A program made the translations under genes and the position numbers. A stretch of 64,000 bases of DNA from Rossellomorea aquimaris TF-12 (GTDB lineage Bacteria > Bacillota > Bacilli > Bacillales > Bacillaceae_B). Below the pieces are notes generated by a model, which saw only the letters and a program-made list of their open reading frames with translations, searched no databases and had not been told where the DNA came from. The stretch is taken from the NCBI RefSeq assembly GCF_001648555.1, contig NZ_LQXM01000029.1, positions 434,001 to 498,000 on the forward strand, in the 5' to 3' direction. The first letter of the stretch is position 1. Every line of letters begins with the position of its first letter. Below are positions 17,411 to 27,731 of this stretch, piece after piece.

Positions 17411-18538
17411 TTACTCATGAATTTGAACAAATGGCTCTTGGTCAACCTCTTTTACAATGGTTGCTTTAATGCCTTTAGGCGTTTTCACATAAAGATAAAC
17501 AGGAGTATGTGGAAAGTAATCGACAATTTCCGGTCCAATTGCTTGAGAAAACCCAATGAGCTCTGATTCCTTGACCATTCCTGTATGCACATCAATAACA
17601 AGCTTGTTTAGATTGTCCTTTTTATACAATCCTTTTCCCACAAATTCAATGTCTTGATGAGAAAAATACTTCGATACATAATCTTCTAGGTCTCTAATTC
17701 GATTATGTAGATCACGATCTTTTTCTTCACCAGCATTACTTGGGAAGTAAAAATAGTTCTCAGACACATCTTGCCATTTTTTTATCCCTTTATCATTTTC
17801 ATCAAGAAAACTTGATGTGAAATAGTTTCCAGGGATGACACTATTTAATGGCTGAAGTTTAAAAATTGAAATAAGAATAGGAACATTCTTTAATTCTTTG
17901 TTCCCTCTTACACGACTTACTATTATTTTAGCCGCCTTCTTCCCATACTCTTCCAAAGTCTTATCATCAATTTTAACTTCATCAAAATGCATTAAGCTAT
18001 TTGCATCCTTTACACGAATGTAATCGATTGAATTCATAGCTAGCCCTAAGGAAATACCTTGAATTTTCCCCTTAGAATCAACAAAGTTCTGTTCATGAAC
18101 GTAAGCAAGATACATAGGATTCTTTTTTTCAATTTCCATCCGCTTCTTCCAGTCCATATTTTCACTGACTTCAATCGCTGGATTCAAGCCTAATTCATTT
18201 GATTCGGATTCTCTCCTTAACCATAAATCAAGATCCTCTAAATACTGCCCTTCTTCATACACATATTTTTCAGGAGAAAAATGTTCCGTCGATAAAGACA
18301 TCAGCCCTGTCTCGATTTCGTCCATGTCTGCTCGATTATTAATCGTCATCGTAATGAGCCCTCGATTTACAGACTTCTTCTCTTTATTAACGTTATAATT
18401 TAAATATTCACGTGCCTCACTTGCTGCACTATTTTGCTTTTCAAGTGTTTCTTCATCTATCACTTCTTGAGGTTTCGTATTATTACAACCTGAAATAAGG
18501 ATTACTAGTGAAAGTGAAGCAATCATCCATTTTTTCAT
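17411..18538 (-). CDS. CamS family sex-pheromone-type lipoprotein (YerH-like)
   Basis: A 375-residue exported lipoprotein. The signal peptide MKKWMIASLSLVILISGC ends in lipobox ISGC. The mature part contains the CamS landmarks LDLWLRRESESNELGLNPA and IGPEIVDYFPHTPVYLYV. In enterococci and staphylococci the signal peptide of CamS-type lipoproteins is processed into a peptide pheromone; the role in Bacillus (YerH) is unknown. The start is chosen by GGAGGGAGTC before the ATG at 18538; a frame start seven codons earlier is unsupported. It is a monocistronic gene with its own terminator. Confidence 0.85.
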   Translation of the reverse strand: MKKWMIASLSLVILISGCNNTKPQEVIDEETLEKQNSAASEAREYLNYNVNKEKKSVNRGLITMTINNRADMDEIETGLMSLSTEHFSPEKYVYEEGQYLEDLDLWLRRESESNELGLNPAIEVSENMDWKKRMEIEKKNPMYLAYVHEQNFVDSKGKIQGISLGLAMNSIDYIRVKDANSLMHFDEVKIDDKTLEEYGKKAAKIIVSRVRGNKELKNVPILISIFKLQPLNSVIPGNYFTSSFLDENDKGIKKWQDVSENYFYFPSNAGEEKDRDLHNRIRDLEDYVSKYFSHQDIEFVGKGLYKKDNLNKLVIDVHTGMVKESELIGFSQAIGPEIVDYFPHTPVYLYVKTPKGIKATIVKEVDQEPFVQIHE

Positions 18539-18697
18539 ATGACTCCCTCCGCACTTCATTCTATCATAAAATCATTTTTAACTTGAAAGATTATCCTTAA
18601 GTTTTTTCCTATTCTCCCAAAATCCTCGTTTATACCTATAATTAATCATCTACTATCTCTCATGTCATCGGTAGCCCGAAATGACACCACAAAGAAA

Positions 18698-18720
18698 GAG
18701 CACTCATAACCTGAGTGCTC
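18698..18720 (-). terminator. Terminator of yneF
   Basis: GAGCACTCA (18698-18706) pairs with TGAGTGCTC (18712-18720), seven bases past the yneF stop. On the minus strand it is followed by TTTCTTTG. Confidence 0.85.
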
Positions 18721-18727
18721 CCACTTA

Positions 18728-18949
18728 TTACTTCATGTTCTTATTCATTGCGTTCATCATTTGATTAATCTTCTTTTGAGATGGTTTTTGACCCATTTGC
18801 ATCATCATCATGCGAAGCATTTGTTCATTAATTGGTGGATTTTTCTTTAGGTAGCTCATCATATATTTACGAGCAATGAAAAATCCTAGTGCAATTCCAG
18901 CAAGTAGTGCTAGAACTCCAACTAGAATAAGTAGCCAAGTCGTTGACAT
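18728..18949 (-). CDS. yneF: YneF family (UPF0154) small membrane protein
   Basis: A 73-residue protein with one N-terminal membrane helix ([22 protein letters not shown]) and a basic, Met-rich cytoplasmic tail containing [18 protein letters not shown]. This is the conserved UPF0154/YneF pattern; function unknown. The ATG at 18949 is placed by AAGGAGGAAG. The gene follows sirA, as in B. subtilis (yneE-yneF). Confidence 0.9.
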   Translation of the reverse strand: MSTTWLLILVGVLALLAGIALGFFIARKYMMSYLKKNPPINEQMLRMMMMQMGQKPSQKKINQMMNAMNKNMK

Positions 18950-19034
18950 ATTCTTACTTCCTCCTTCATGTTGTCCTTTTAAAAGTGTACTAAACCAAGA
19001 AACATTATACAATATTTCTGTCACAATTTCTTAA

Positions 19035-19472
19035 TTAATATATAAATTTTCTTTGTTTTATAGGTTTTAGCCAACCAAAACGTTCATTTTTTATATCAAT
19101 GGCTAGTAATTGTCCCATATTTCTTCTTAAAATTTCAAAGAAAACATACTCTGAATCATCTTTTCCCCAAGCATGAATCGTTATGCATTTTTCATGCAGC
19201 ACCAAGGAAGCTCCTGATTTAGGATTTTCAAGCTTAGCAGCGGAGTTTTCCCATTTCGCTCCATCTACCTTTGCTATTTCATGTTGCAGAAGTCTCTGGG
19301 TGGGAAGATATGGTATGGGCTTTGTAATATACTCAACTTGTTTGGCTATGATATCAGACATCTCTCCATTACTTGTTTCCCATTCAGAAAAAAGTTGAAA
19401 GAACATTCTTTCTCGACCGTAATAGTGCTGAACAAACATTTCTTCAATCCAATAGATATGATAGTTTCGCAC
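19035..19472 (-). CDS. sirA: Sporulation inhibitor of replication SirA (YneE)
   Basis: A 145-residue cytoplasmic protein. It matches SirA by YHIYWIEEMFVQHYYGRE at the N-terminus, VEYITKPIP in the middle and FFEILRRN...RFGWLKPIKQRKF at the C-terminus. SirA binds domain I of DnaA and stops new rounds of replication in cells committed to sporulation. It starts with GTG after GGGGGGAGAAAAG. The order tkt-(acetyltransferase)-sirA-yneF mirrors tkt-yneE-yneF of B. subtilis. The upstream DNA carries Spo0A-box matches and a long-spacer promoter (19500-19565), consistent with direct Spo0A~P activation. Confidence 0.9.
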   Translation of the reverse strand: MRNYHIYWIEEMFVQHYYGRERMFFQLFSEWETSNGEMSDIIAKQVEYITKPIPYLPTQRLLQHEIAKVDGAKWENSAAKLENPKSGASLVLHEKCITIHAWGKDDSEYVFFEILRRNMGQLLAIDIKNERFGWLKPIKQRKFIY

Positions 19473-19499
19473 CTTTTCTCCCCCCTACTTCTTTTATTA

Positions 19500-19565
19500 A
19501 GTATAATTGAAAGAATAGGGAGTAATTGTCAAAATTTGTTGAAAAATAACACTAGTTTTGTCGAA
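19500..19565 (-). promoter_or_regulatory. Spo0A-dependent promoter/operator of sirA
   Basis: On the minus strand TTGACA (19532-19527) and TATACT (19505-19500) are separated by 21 bases, too long for ordinary sigma-A use but like the Spo0A-dependent spoIIE and spoIIG promoters. Three matches to the 0A box TTTGTCRAA lie on the plus strand: ATTGTCAAA (19525-19533, on the -35), TTTGTTGAA (19535-19543) and TTTGTCGAA (19557-19565, perfect). The last two are 22 bases apart. Confidence 0.75.
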
Positions 19566-19569
19566 AACT

Positions 19570-20037
19570 CTATTTATCAATCTTTTTCTCTAACATCACC
19601 ATATCGTAGGCTCTCAAGCCGTTTTCAATGATTGGATGGGGATAGGATAAGAAAAAGTCCTTCTCTACTGCATTCATTCGAAAACCACACTTCTGATAAA
19701 AAATAAGATTGCCGATGCTTGAATTTGCTGTTCCAACAATCATTTTTTTATATTCTTTTCCTTTGAGGTAATCGGTTATTAACTCTAGAGCTCTTTTCCC
19801 CATCCCTTTCCCTCGAAATTCTTCAAGAATCCCTAAATTTTTAATTTCAATTGTCTGTGCATCTTTCTCAATAAGAAGGATTATTCCAATTCGTTTCTCT
19901 TTAGTCCAAACTGTATGAAGTGTTCCAGAGTGGATATATTTTGATATCATCTCTTTTGATTCATCCGCTAAATTTAGTAACGGGAAAAACTTAGACCTAT
20001 CCTCTTTAGCTTCCTGTACGAGCTTCACTGAATCCAA
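19570..20037 (-). CDS. GNAT family N-acetyltransferase
   Basis: A 155-residue acetyl-CoA-dependent acetyltransferase. The acetyl-CoA binding motif A is RGKGMGKRALELI, preceded by beta strand IKNLGILEEF. The C-terminal IFYQKCGFRM is the usual GNAT motif B. The substrate is unknown. The TTG start at 20037 is only two bases from AGGAGG, so a GTG three codons later (20028) is possible. It lies between tkt and sirA, where B. subtilis has no gene, and its 3' end abuts the Spo0A boxes of sirA. Confidence 0.85.
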   Translation of the reverse strand: MDSVKLVQEAKEDRSKFFPLLNLADESKEMISKYIHSGTLHTVWTKEKRIGIILLIEKDAQTIEIKNLGILEEFRGKGMGKRALELITDYLKGKEYKKMIVGTANSSIGNLIFYQKCGFRMNAVEKDFFLSYPHPIIENGLRAYDMVMLEKKIDK

Positions 20038-20054
20038 AACCTCCTATCAAAAAA

Positions 20055-20085
20055 GACTAACTCCTAAAAGCTTTAGGAGTTAGTC
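20055..20085 (-). terminator. Terminator of tkt
   Basis: A perfect inverted repeat: GACTAACTCCTAAA pairs with TTTAGGAGTTAGTC around a 3-base centre, followed on the minus strand by TTTTTTGATAGG. It lies 9 bases past the tkt stop. Confidence 0.92.
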
Positions 20086-20094
20086 CAAAAGATG

Positions 20095-22098
20095 TTACTG
20101 AAGTAATGCTTTAATTCTTGAAACAACATTATCAGGAGTAAAGCCATATTCTTCAATGACCCTTCCTCCAGGAGCTGAAGCACCGTATCCATCAATTGCT
20201 AGGATGTCTCCTTCATCCCCAACATACCGATCCCATCCAAATGGTGAACCCATTTCAATTGCCAAGCGCTTCTTCACACTCTTCGGTAATATAGATTCTT
20301 TATATTCTTTTGATTGCTTCTCAAAACGATCAAATGAAGGCATACTCACAACAGAAACACTAATTCCATCTTTTTCAAGTGCGTTTTGTGCTTCAACAGC
20401 TAAGCTGACTTCTGAACCAGAAGCAATTAGCAATGCATCTGGTTGATCTTTACCGGACGCTGAAACGACATATGCACCTTTTTCTACACCATTATAAGCT
20501 TTATCTGCTGTACCTTTTAGAGTAGGTAAATCTTGGCGTGATAACACTAACATTGTTGGCTGATCTTTTGACTGTAATGAAAGTCTCCAAGCAGCTGCTA
20601 CCTCATTCCCATCAGCCGGTCTAATGACGCATAGATTTGGCATGGCACGTAGTGATGCAAGCTGTTCCACAGGCTCATGGGTTGGACCATCTTCACCAAC
20701 AGCAATACTATCATGAGTAAATACATACGTTACTGGTAACCCCATTAATGCAGCTAATCGGATAGCTGGTCTCAGGTAATCACTAAATACAAAGAATGTA
20801 CCGCCGAATACATGTAAACCACCGTGCAACGCCATACCATTCATGGCACCACCCATTCCAAATTCACGTACACCAAACCAAATATTTCTGCCCTCATAGG
20901 ATTCTGGACTGAAATCAACTTCCCCTTTAATCATGGTTTTGTTTGATCCTGCTAAATCAGCTGAACCACCAATGAACGATGGAAGTTTTTGTGCAATTGC
21001 ATTTAATACTTCACCGGATGAAGCACGACTTGCCAGGGCTTTACCTTCTTCATAAACAGGAATTTCACTATCCCATCCTTCAGGCAGTTCTCCTTTAATG
21101 GCTGCTTCTAATTGAACAGCAAGTTCAGGATATTCATCTTTATATTTAATGAATAATTCAGCCCATTTTTCTTCTGCTTCTGAGCCTGCTTTTTGAATTT
21201 TATCTTCAAAACGACTGTACACCTCATCAGGAACATGGAAATCTTGTTCGAATGTCCATTGATAAGCTTCTTTTGTAAGCTTCATCTCATCTTCTCCAAG
21301 TGGAGCACCGTGGACAGCAGACTTACCTGATTTATTCGGAGCACCGTATCCAATAACTGTTTTCACTTCTATCATTGTAGGTCGCGTCGTATCTCCTTGA
21401 GCCTTTTCGATGGCTTTAGAGATCTCTTCTAAATCATTTCCATCTTCTACACGGATATACTGCCAACCATATGATTCAAATCGGCCTTCAACACTTTCAG
21501 AAAACGACTTATCTAAATCCCCGTCAAGCGAAATATCATTAGAATCATAAAGTACTACAAGTCGACCTAACTTTAAATGTGCAGCTAATGAAGCCGCTTC
21601 AGAGGATACACCCTCCATTAAATCTCCATCTCCGCAAATTGAGTATGTATAGTGATCAACAAGATTGTATTTATCTTTATTATAAGTTGACGCCAAATGT
21701 CTCTCGGCTAATGCCATACCCACTGCCATAGCAATCCCTTGTCCTAGAGGACCAGTTGTCGCTTCTACTCCTGGTGTATGAAGATATTCAGGGTGTCCAG
21801 GTGTTTTACTGCCCCATTGACGAAAATCTTTTAGGTCATCCATGGAAACGTCATAACCTGAAAGGTGTAGTAGGCTATATAATAGCATTGATCCATGACC
21901 GGCTGATAAAACGAAACGGTCACGATTAAACCATTGAGGATTTTTTGGATTATGATTCATAAAGCGCGTCCAAAGAGCATAAGCCATTGGAGCGGCTCCC
22001 ATAGGCATTCCCGGGTGACCCGAACCTGCTTTTTCAATTGCATCAATAGATAATGTACGAATTGTATTAACTGCTAAATGATCTGTATTATCAAACAT
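20095..22098 (-). CDS. tkt: Transketolase
   Basis: A 667-residue thiamine-diphosphate enzyme that transfers C2 ketol units in the non-oxidative pentose phosphate pathway. N-terminal landmarks are [20 protein letters not shown] and [13 protein letters not shown]. The ThDP/metal motif is GDGDLMEG, followed by an aspartate-rich YDSND. The second domain has [19 protein letters not shown] and the Glu activator. Full length for the family. It lies upstream of the acetyltransferase and sirA and is separated from ynzC by a terminator. Confidence 0.97.
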   Translation of the reverse strand: MFDNTDHLAVNTIRTLSIDAIEKAGSGHPGMPMGAAPMAYALWTRFMNHNPKNPQWFNRDRFVLSAGHGSMLLYSLLHLSGYDVSMDDLKDFRQWGSKTPGHPEYLHTPGVEATTGPLGQGIAMAVGMALAERHLASTYNKDKYNLVDHYTYSICGDGDLMEGVSSEAASLAAHLKLGRLVVLYDSNDISLDGDLDKSFSESVEGRFESYGWQYIRVEDGNDLEEISKAIEKAQGDTTRPTMIEVKTVIGYGAPNKSGKSAVHGAPLGEDEMKLTKEAYQWTFEQDFHVPDEVYSRFEDKIQKAGSEAEEKWAELFIKYKDEYPELAVQLEAAIKGELPEGWDSEIPVYEEGKALASRASSGEVLNAIAQKLPSFIGGSADLAGSNKTMIKGEVDFSPESYEGRNIWFGVREFGMGGAMNGMALHGGLHVFGGTFFVFSDYLRPAIRLAALMGLPVTYVFTHDSIAVGEDGPTHEPVEQLASLRAMPNLCVIRPADGNEVAAAWRLSLQSKDQPTMLVLSRQDLPTLKGTADKAYNGVEKGAYVVSASGKDQPDALLIASGSEVSLAVEAQNALEKDGISVSVVSMPSFDRFEKQSKEYKESILPKSVKKRLAIEMGSPFGWDRYVGDEGDILAIDGYGASAPGGRVIEEYGFTPDNVVSRIKALLQ

Positions 22099-22234
22099 TT
22101 GTCAGACATCCTTCCTTTTCAATCTTCATTCTTAATATTAATCTTCTTTGATAGTTTATACAACTATCTTGAATGATAACATGACTTTTATATGGTTAAA
22201 AACAAAAAATCTTTCTGACCTTCTAAAAACAAAA

Positions 22235-22270
22235 AAGCCATCATTAGATTCCAGACCTAATTGATAGCTT
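22235..22270 (-). terminator. Terminator of ynzC
   Basis: On the minus strand AAGCTATCAATTAG pairs imperfectly with CTAATGATGGCTT and is followed by TTTTTTG, 20 bases past the ynzC stop. Confidence 0.75.
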
Positions 22271-22290
22271 AGTTTGAAAACGATACACTA

Positions 22291-22524
22291 TTAGTGCATT
22301 TTTTTCTTGTTTTGAATATCTTGTATTTTCTTAGGTGTCACTTCATTGCCTGAAGGATCAAATATTCTTGTATTTTCAATTGTGCCCTTCATAGATTGAC
22401 GAAAGGTTTCCAGGTACTCTTTTCTTAGTTTGGATTGTTCCTTTGCTTCATCCTGTGTTAGTCCTTGAGATTTCGACTTTTTAGCCAGCTCATTTATACG
22501 ATTCATTTTTTTCTTTGAAAGCAT
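22291..22524 (-). CDS. ynzC: YnzC/DUF896 family protein
   Basis: A 77-residue, highly charged helical protein with the DUF896 pattern INELAKKSKSQGLTQDEAKEQ and RKEYLETFRQSMKGT, ending in an N- and K-rich tail. A helical hairpin structure is known for B. subtilis YnzC, and the gene belongs to the yneA-yneB-ynzC SOS-linked group there. The start follows AAAGGAG. Confidence 0.92.
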   Translation of the reverse strand: MLSKKKMNRINELAKKSKSQGLTQDEAKEQSKLRKEYLETFRQSMKGTIENTRIFDPSGNEVTPKKIQDIQNKKKMH

Positions 22525-22611
22525 CTATAAAAACTCCTTTATTGCGTAATCAATAATAGTACAAGGAAATACTATCGTCATGTTACTAAATTAAAGGAGA
22601 TAAAACAAGAA

Positions 22612-23600
<989 letters not shown>

Positions 23601-23654
23601 ATAATTAACCCTCCATGCGAATGTCTGTTCTGTTTTGTTAACTTTATTGTAATA

Positions 23655-23697
23655 CGAACATTCGTTTGGTGTCAACTAAAATTCGAACTTATGTTTG
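23655..23697. promoter_or_regulatory. LexA boxes between yneA and lexA
   Basis: Two near-perfect SOS boxes of the CGAACNNNNGTTCG type: CGAACATTCGTTTG (23655-23668) and CGAACTTATGTTTG (23684-23697). A weaker third, GGAACATAAGATCG, is at 23725-23738, just after the lexA -10. They cover both divergent promoters. Confidence 0.88.
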
Positions 23698-23723
23698 TAT
23701 CATGTAAATTCCCATGCTATAAT
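23695..23723 (+). promoter_or_regulatory. lexA promoter
   Basis: TTGTAT (23695-23700), 17-base spacer, TATAAT (23718-23723). The -35 overlaps the second LexA box, which gives autorepression. Confidence 0.8.
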
Positions 23724-23757
23724 GGGAACATAAGATCGATAATAGAGGTGCGTGAAT

Positions 23758-24378
23758 ATGACAAAATTATCTAAAAGACAGCAAGACATACTAGAATATA
23801 TTAAAACAGCAGTAAGGGATAAGGGCTATCCACCTTCTGTAAGAGAAATCGGGGAAGCAGTTGGACTTGCTTCCAGTTCCACCGTACACGGGCATTTAGC
23901 TAGATTAGAAAGCAAAGGATTAATTCGCCGAGACCCTACCAAACCTAGAGCCATAGAGATATTGAACCTTGATGAGGATACCATTCCACGTCAAAGAGTC
24001 GTGAATGTACCCTTAATTGGTAAAGTTACTGCCGGTCAACCTATAACAGCTGTTGAAAATGTGGAGGAGTTTTTCCCTCTGCCTGAGCGTATGGCACCTT
24101 CTGATGAACAGGTGTTTATGCTAGAAATTATGGGTGATAGTATGATAGAAGCTGGTATTTTGGATGGAGATTTTGTTATTGTACGTCAGCAGCAAACAGC
24201 TAATAATGGAGATATTGTCGTAGCGATGACAGAAGAAGATGAAGCAACGGTAAAACGCTTCTTTAAAGAAAAAGATTTCGTGAGATTACAACCGGAAAAT
24301 TCAACGATGTCTCCTATTATTTTACGAAATGTATCTATTCTAGGAAAAGTTGTTGGAGTATATCGACAGGTGCATTAA
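23758..24378 (+). CDS. lexA: SOS repressor LexA
   Basis: A 206-residue repressor. The N-terminal winged HTH contains [22 protein letters not shown]. The self-cleavage site Ala92-Gly93 is in KVTAGQPI, with catalytic Ser128 (MGDSMIEAG) and Lys166 (ATVKRFF). The ATG at 23758 begins MTKLSKRQ, as in B. subtilis, seven bases after GAGGTG; the GTG two codons earlier is too close. LexA boxes in its own promoter show autoregulation. Confidence 0.97.
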   Translation: MTKLSKRQQDILEYIKTAVRDKGYPPSVREIGEAVGLASSSTVHGHLARLESKGLIRRDPTKPRAIEILNLDEDTIPRQRVVNVPLIGKVTAGQPITAVENVEEFFPLPERMAPSDEQVFMLEIMGDSMIEAGILDGDFVIVRQQQTANNGDIVVAMTEEDEATVKRFFKEKDFVRLQPENSTMSPIILRNVSILGKVVGVYRQVH

Positions 24379-24391
24379 TGATGAAAAAAGG

Positions 24392-24418
24392 GGCAATGCA
24401 TATGCATTGCCTTTTTTT
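24392..24418 (+). terminator. Terminator of lexA
   Basis: GGCAATGCAT pairs with ATGCATTGCC (24392-24411), followed by seven T. Confidence 0.92.
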
Positions 24419-24441
24419 CATGTAGCCTAATTAGAATAGAA

Positions 24442-24480
24442 AAAAAACCAAGTCCGATCATCTAACGGACTTGGTTTTTT
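24442..24480 (-). terminator. Terminator of glnRA
   Basis: AACCAAGTCCG pairs with CGGACTTGGTT around a 9-base loop, with T-runs on both strands. It lies 28 bases past the glnA stop. Confidence 0.92.
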
Positions 24481-24507
24481 ATGACTGAATTCAGTTCATT
24501 TACTATC

Positions 24508-25842
24508 TTAATACATCTGAATGTATTGCTCGCGCTCCCAAGGATGTACTTGTGTACGGAACATATCCCACTCGATTTCCTTCGCTTCTACGAAATGTTC
24601 GAAGATGTGTTCTCCTAGTGATTTCACAATCACTTCATTTGATTTAAGGTTTTCTAATGCAGCATGTAATGTTGCTGGAAGATCAACAATTCCTGCTTCT
24701 TCACGCTCTTTTTTATCCATAACATAGATGTTACGATCAATTGGTTTTGGCGCAGGAAGGTTGTTTTTAATTCCGTCTAAACCAGCAGCTAATAATACAG
24801 CCATCGCTAAGTATGGATTTGCAGCAGGGTCTACACTACGTACTTCTACACGTGTGCTTAGTCCGCGTGATGCCGGAATACGGATTAATGGGCTACGGTT
24901 ACGAGCTGACCACGCTACATAACAAGGAGCTTCATAGCCTGGAACTAATCGTTTATATGAGTTTACAGTTGGATTCGTGATTGCAGTGAAATCTGTTGCA
25001 TGCTTGATAATTCCAGCTAGGAATTGACGTGCAGTATCACTTAACTGTAAATCACCTTTTTCATCAAAGAATGAATTCACACCATCTTTGAATAAAGACA
25101 TGTTACAGTGCATTCCTGAACCATTAACTCCAAATAGTGGTTTTGGCATGAATGTTGCATGCAACCCATGCTTACGAGCAATCGTCTTGACAACAAGCTT
25201 GAATGTTTGGATATCATCACAAGCTCTTAGAGCGTTTGCATATTTAAAATCAATTTCATGCTGTCCAGGAGCTACTTCATGGTGAGAAGCTTCAATTTCA
25301 AATCCCATTTCTTCAAGTTCTAATGCAATATCTCGACGGCAGTTTTCACCTAAATCTGTTGGGGCAAGGTCAAAGTAACCACCATTATCATTTAATTCAA
25401 GAGTTGGCTCACCATTTACATCTAATTTAAAGAGGAAGAATTCCGGCTCTGGCCCAAGATTGAAATCAGTAAAACCTAGATCTTCCATTTCTTTTAGAAT
25501 ACGCTTTAAGTTGTTACGGGGATCTCCTTCGAATGGAGTTCCATCTGGATTATAAATATCACAGATTAAACGAGCAACCTTTCCTTTTTCGGCTGTCCAA
25601 GGAAATACAAGCCATGTATCTAAGTCCGGGAATAAATACATATCCGATTCTTCGATACGAACAAATCCTTCAATGGAAGAACCATCGAACATCATTTTGT
25701 TATCTAGTGCTTTTTCAAGCTGACTTAGTGGAATCTCAACATTCTTGATTGTTCCTAAAATGTCAGTGAATTGAAGACGTATGAATTTCACACCTTCTTC
25801 ATTAGCTAATTTTAAAATATCTTCTCGGGTAAACTTTGCCAT
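24508..25842 (-). CDS. glnA: Glutamine synthetase, type I
   Basis: A 444-residue enzyme that makes glutamine from glutamate, ammonia and ATP in the cytoplasm. [10 protein letters not shown] and GPEPEFFLF (metal-binding Glu) are in the N-terminal half. [24 protein letters not shown] and the latch-region [11 protein letters not shown] follow. The length and the adjacent glnR mark the GSI-alpha form of Bacillus, which when feedback-inhibited also controls GlnR and TnrA. Second gene of glnR-glnA, 38 bases after glnR. Confidence 0.98.
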   Translation of the reverse strand: MAKFTREDILKLANEEGVKFIRLQFTDILGTIKNVEIPLSQLEKALDNKMMFDGSSIEGFVRIEESDMYLFPDLDTWLVFPWTAEKGKVARLICDIYNPDGTPFEGDPRNNLKRILKEMEDLGFTDFNLGPEPEFFLFKLDVNGEPTLELNDNGGYFDLAPTDLGENCRRDIALELEEMGFEIEASHHEVAPGQHEIDFKYANALRACDDIQTFKLVVKTIARKHGLHATFMPKPLFGVNGSGMHCNMSLFKDGVNSFFDEKGDLQLSDTARQFLAGIIKHATDFTAITNPTVNSYKRLVPGYEAPCYVAWSARNRSPLIRIPASRGLSTRVEVRSVDPAANPYLAMAVLLAAGLDGIKNNLPAPKPIDRNIYVMDKKEREEAGIVDLPATLHAALENLKSNEVIVKSLGEHIFEHFVEAKEIEWDMFRTQVHPWEREQYIQMY

Positions 25843-25880
25843 TTGCGTAATTCCTCCTCAAGTTTATTAAAGCTTATTTA

Positions 25881-26297
25881 TTAATGAAAAAAGCGAGACA
25901 TGTCACCTTGACGTAATGAAGCCCGTTTAAATCGTCCAGAATGCATTAATTCATTGCGAAGCAATTTCCGCAGCTCATCGTCAGATAGATCTTGTCGTGC
26001 TTTTTCTTCCTTTTCACTACTTACGTCAGATACTACTTTGTTTTCATTATGAACAGATACAGAGAATATCTTCTTAATACCTGCCATATTTACACCTTGA
26101 TCTAACAGATCCTTCACTTCTAATAACTTATCAATGTCATTCAAGGAAAAGAGCCTGCGATTTCCCTCTGTTCGTGCAGGAGTTATCAGTTGATGCTCTT
26201 CGTAGTACCGAATCTGACGAGCTGTTAAGTCCGTAAGCTGCATGACAATGCTTATTGGAAATAATGCCATGGTTCGACGAATTTCACTTCCACTCAT
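25881..26297 (-). CDS. glnR: MerR-family nitrogen repressor GlnR
   Basis: A 138-residue regulator. The winged [23 protein letters not shown] (residues 19-38) is followed by [12 protein letters not shown]. The C-terminal [13 protein letters not shown] and QGDMSRFFH tail, which senses feedback-inhibited GlnA, match B. subtilis GlnR. The middle linker is more variable and slightly longer. It represses its own operon through sites at 26343-26382. Confidence 0.96.
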   Translation of the reverse strand: MSGSEIRRTMALFPISIVMQLTDLTARQIRYYEEHQLITPARTEGNRRLFSLNDIDKLLEVKDLLDQGVNMAGIKKIFSVSVHNENKVVSDVSSEKEEKARQDLSDDELRKLLRNELMHSGRFKRASLRQGDMSRFFH

Positions 26298-26331
26298 CTC
26301 GATTCCTCCTTTTCTTTTCCTTCATGCTCTT

Positions 26332-26382
26332 ATTATATGTAATGTCAGGAGTTCTGTCAATCAAATGTTAGAAAATCTAACA
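26332..26382 (-). promoter_or_regulatory. glnRA promoter with two GlnR/TnrA sites
   Basis: On the minus strand TTGACA (26360-26355) and TATAAT (26337-26332) have a 17-base spacer. TGTTA-N7-TAACA (26366-26382) is a perfect match to TGTNAN7TNACA just upstream of the -35. TGTCA-N7-TGTCA (26343-26359, one mismatch) fills the spacer. The two sites are 23 bases apart. Confidence 0.88.
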
Positions 26383-26400
26383 TAAATAATCAAAAGAAAA

Positions 26401-26423
26401 GGATAGTCGATTTTAGACTATCC
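26401..26423 (-). terminator. Terminator of ynbB
   Basis: GGATAGTC (26401-26408) pairs with GACTATCC (26416-26423). The minus strand continues TTTTCTTTTG. It lies 14 bases past the ynbB stop. Confidence 0.8.
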
Positions 26424-26436
26424 AATTAGTATTATA

Positions 26437-27714
26437 TTATCCGTTCCTAATCTTGATTAAACCTTTTTCTATTAAATTATCTAAAGCCGTACAAACAGCA
26501 ATTTTTACATGTGAATAGGTTAATCCGCCTTGAACATACGCCACGTATGGTGGTCTTATCGGTCCATCCGCTGATAGTTCTATGCTTGAACCTTGGATAA
26601 ATGTACCCGCAGCCATAATTACATCGTCTTCGTATCCAGGCATATAATTGGGATACGGGGTAAAGTGCGAATTTATTGGGGATGAAAATTGTATAGACTG
26701 ACAAAATGCAATCATTTTTTCCTTGTCATCAAATTGAATGGACTGAATTAAATCTGTTCTAGTAGCATCCGGTTTAGGATTTGTGTTCATTCCAAGTTCC
26801 GTTAATAACGCAGATGTGAAAACTGCCCCCTTTAATGATTGTGAGACAACATGAGGGGCAAGAAAGAACCCTTGATACATTTCTTGTAAGCTGTAAAGTG
26901 ATGCACCGGCTTCGGCTCCAATGCCAGGAGACGTCATCCGATAGGAGCAAGCCTCAACCAGTTTTTTCTTCCCTACTATATAGCCACCGGTTTTGGCTAA
27001 GCCACCGCCTGGATTTTTAATCAGAGAGCCTGCGATTAAATCTGCTCCTACGTGGCAAGGTTCTAAACCTTCCACAAATTCACCGTAACAATTATCAACA
27101 AAAACAACTATTTCCGGATTTATTTCTTTAACAAATGAAATCATTTCTCTAATTTCTTCTATTGTAAATGAGGGACGATTGGCATATCCTTTTGAACGTT
27201 GAATTCCAATCATTTTGGTTTTTGAGGAAATCACCTTTCCTACTTCGTCAAAATCGACTTTACCACTCGCGTTTAAATCCACACTTTGATACTCAATTTG
27301 AAAGTCTTTTAACGAACCTGTTCCATTCCCTCGTAACCCTACAATTTCTTCTAACGTATCGTATGGCTTTCCAGTTATGTAGACCAACTCATCTCCAGGT
27401 CTTAGTACACCAAATAAAGCAATCGAGATGGCGTGGGTTCCTGATATAATTTGAGGTCTCACTAAACCAGCTTCCCCTCCAAAAACATCTGCATAAATAC
27501 TTTCCAGCGTATCCCTCCCGATGTCATCATACCCATACCCTGTTGATGGAATGAAATGGGAATCACTTACACGATGATTTTGAAAGGACTTTAATACCTT
27601 AAATTGATTACTTTCTGCTCGCTCGTCTATTTGTTGGTGTAATGGACGAATACTACTCTCTACTTTTTTAACTAATGGCTTTAATTCTTCTCCATGTACC
27701 AGTTGTTCAAACAT
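26437..27714 (-). CDS. ynbB: YnbB-type PLP enzyme (methionine gamma-lyase/aluminium-resistance family)
   Basis: A 425-residue fold-type I PLP protein. The PLP lysine is in AGSLIKNPGGGLAKTGGY. GTHAISIALFGVLRPGDEL binds the cofactor phosphate and VFVDNCYGEF holds the PLP-binding Asp. It belongs to the family annotated as aluminium resistance or methionine gamma-lyase-like; the true substrate is unproven. The order hflX-ynbB-glnR-glnA is the same as in B. subtilis. It is 17 bases after hflX, so co-transcribed. Confidence 0.88.
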   Translation of the reverse strand: MFEQLVHGEELKPLVKKVESSIRPLHQQIDERAESNQFKVLKSFQNHRVSDSHFIPSTGYGYDDIGRDTLESIYADVFGGEAGLVRPQIISGTHAISIALFGVLRPGDELVYITGKPYDTLEEIVGLRGNGTGSLKDFQIEYQSVDLNASGKVDFDEVGKVISSKTKMIGIQRSKGYANRPSFTIEEIREMISFVKEINPEIVVFVDNCYGEFVEGLEPCHVGADLIAGSLIKNPGGGLAKTGGYIVGKKKLVEACSYRMTSPGIGAEAGASLYSLQEMYQGFFLAPHVVSQSLKGAVFTSALLTELGMNTNPKPDATRTDLIQSIQFDDKEKMIAFCQSIQFSSPINSHFTPYPNYMPGYEDDVIMAAGTFIQGSSIELSADGPIRPPYVAYVQGGLTYSHVKIAVCTALDNLIEKGLIKIRNG

Positions 27715-27731
27715 ATTCTCATGTTTCCTTT

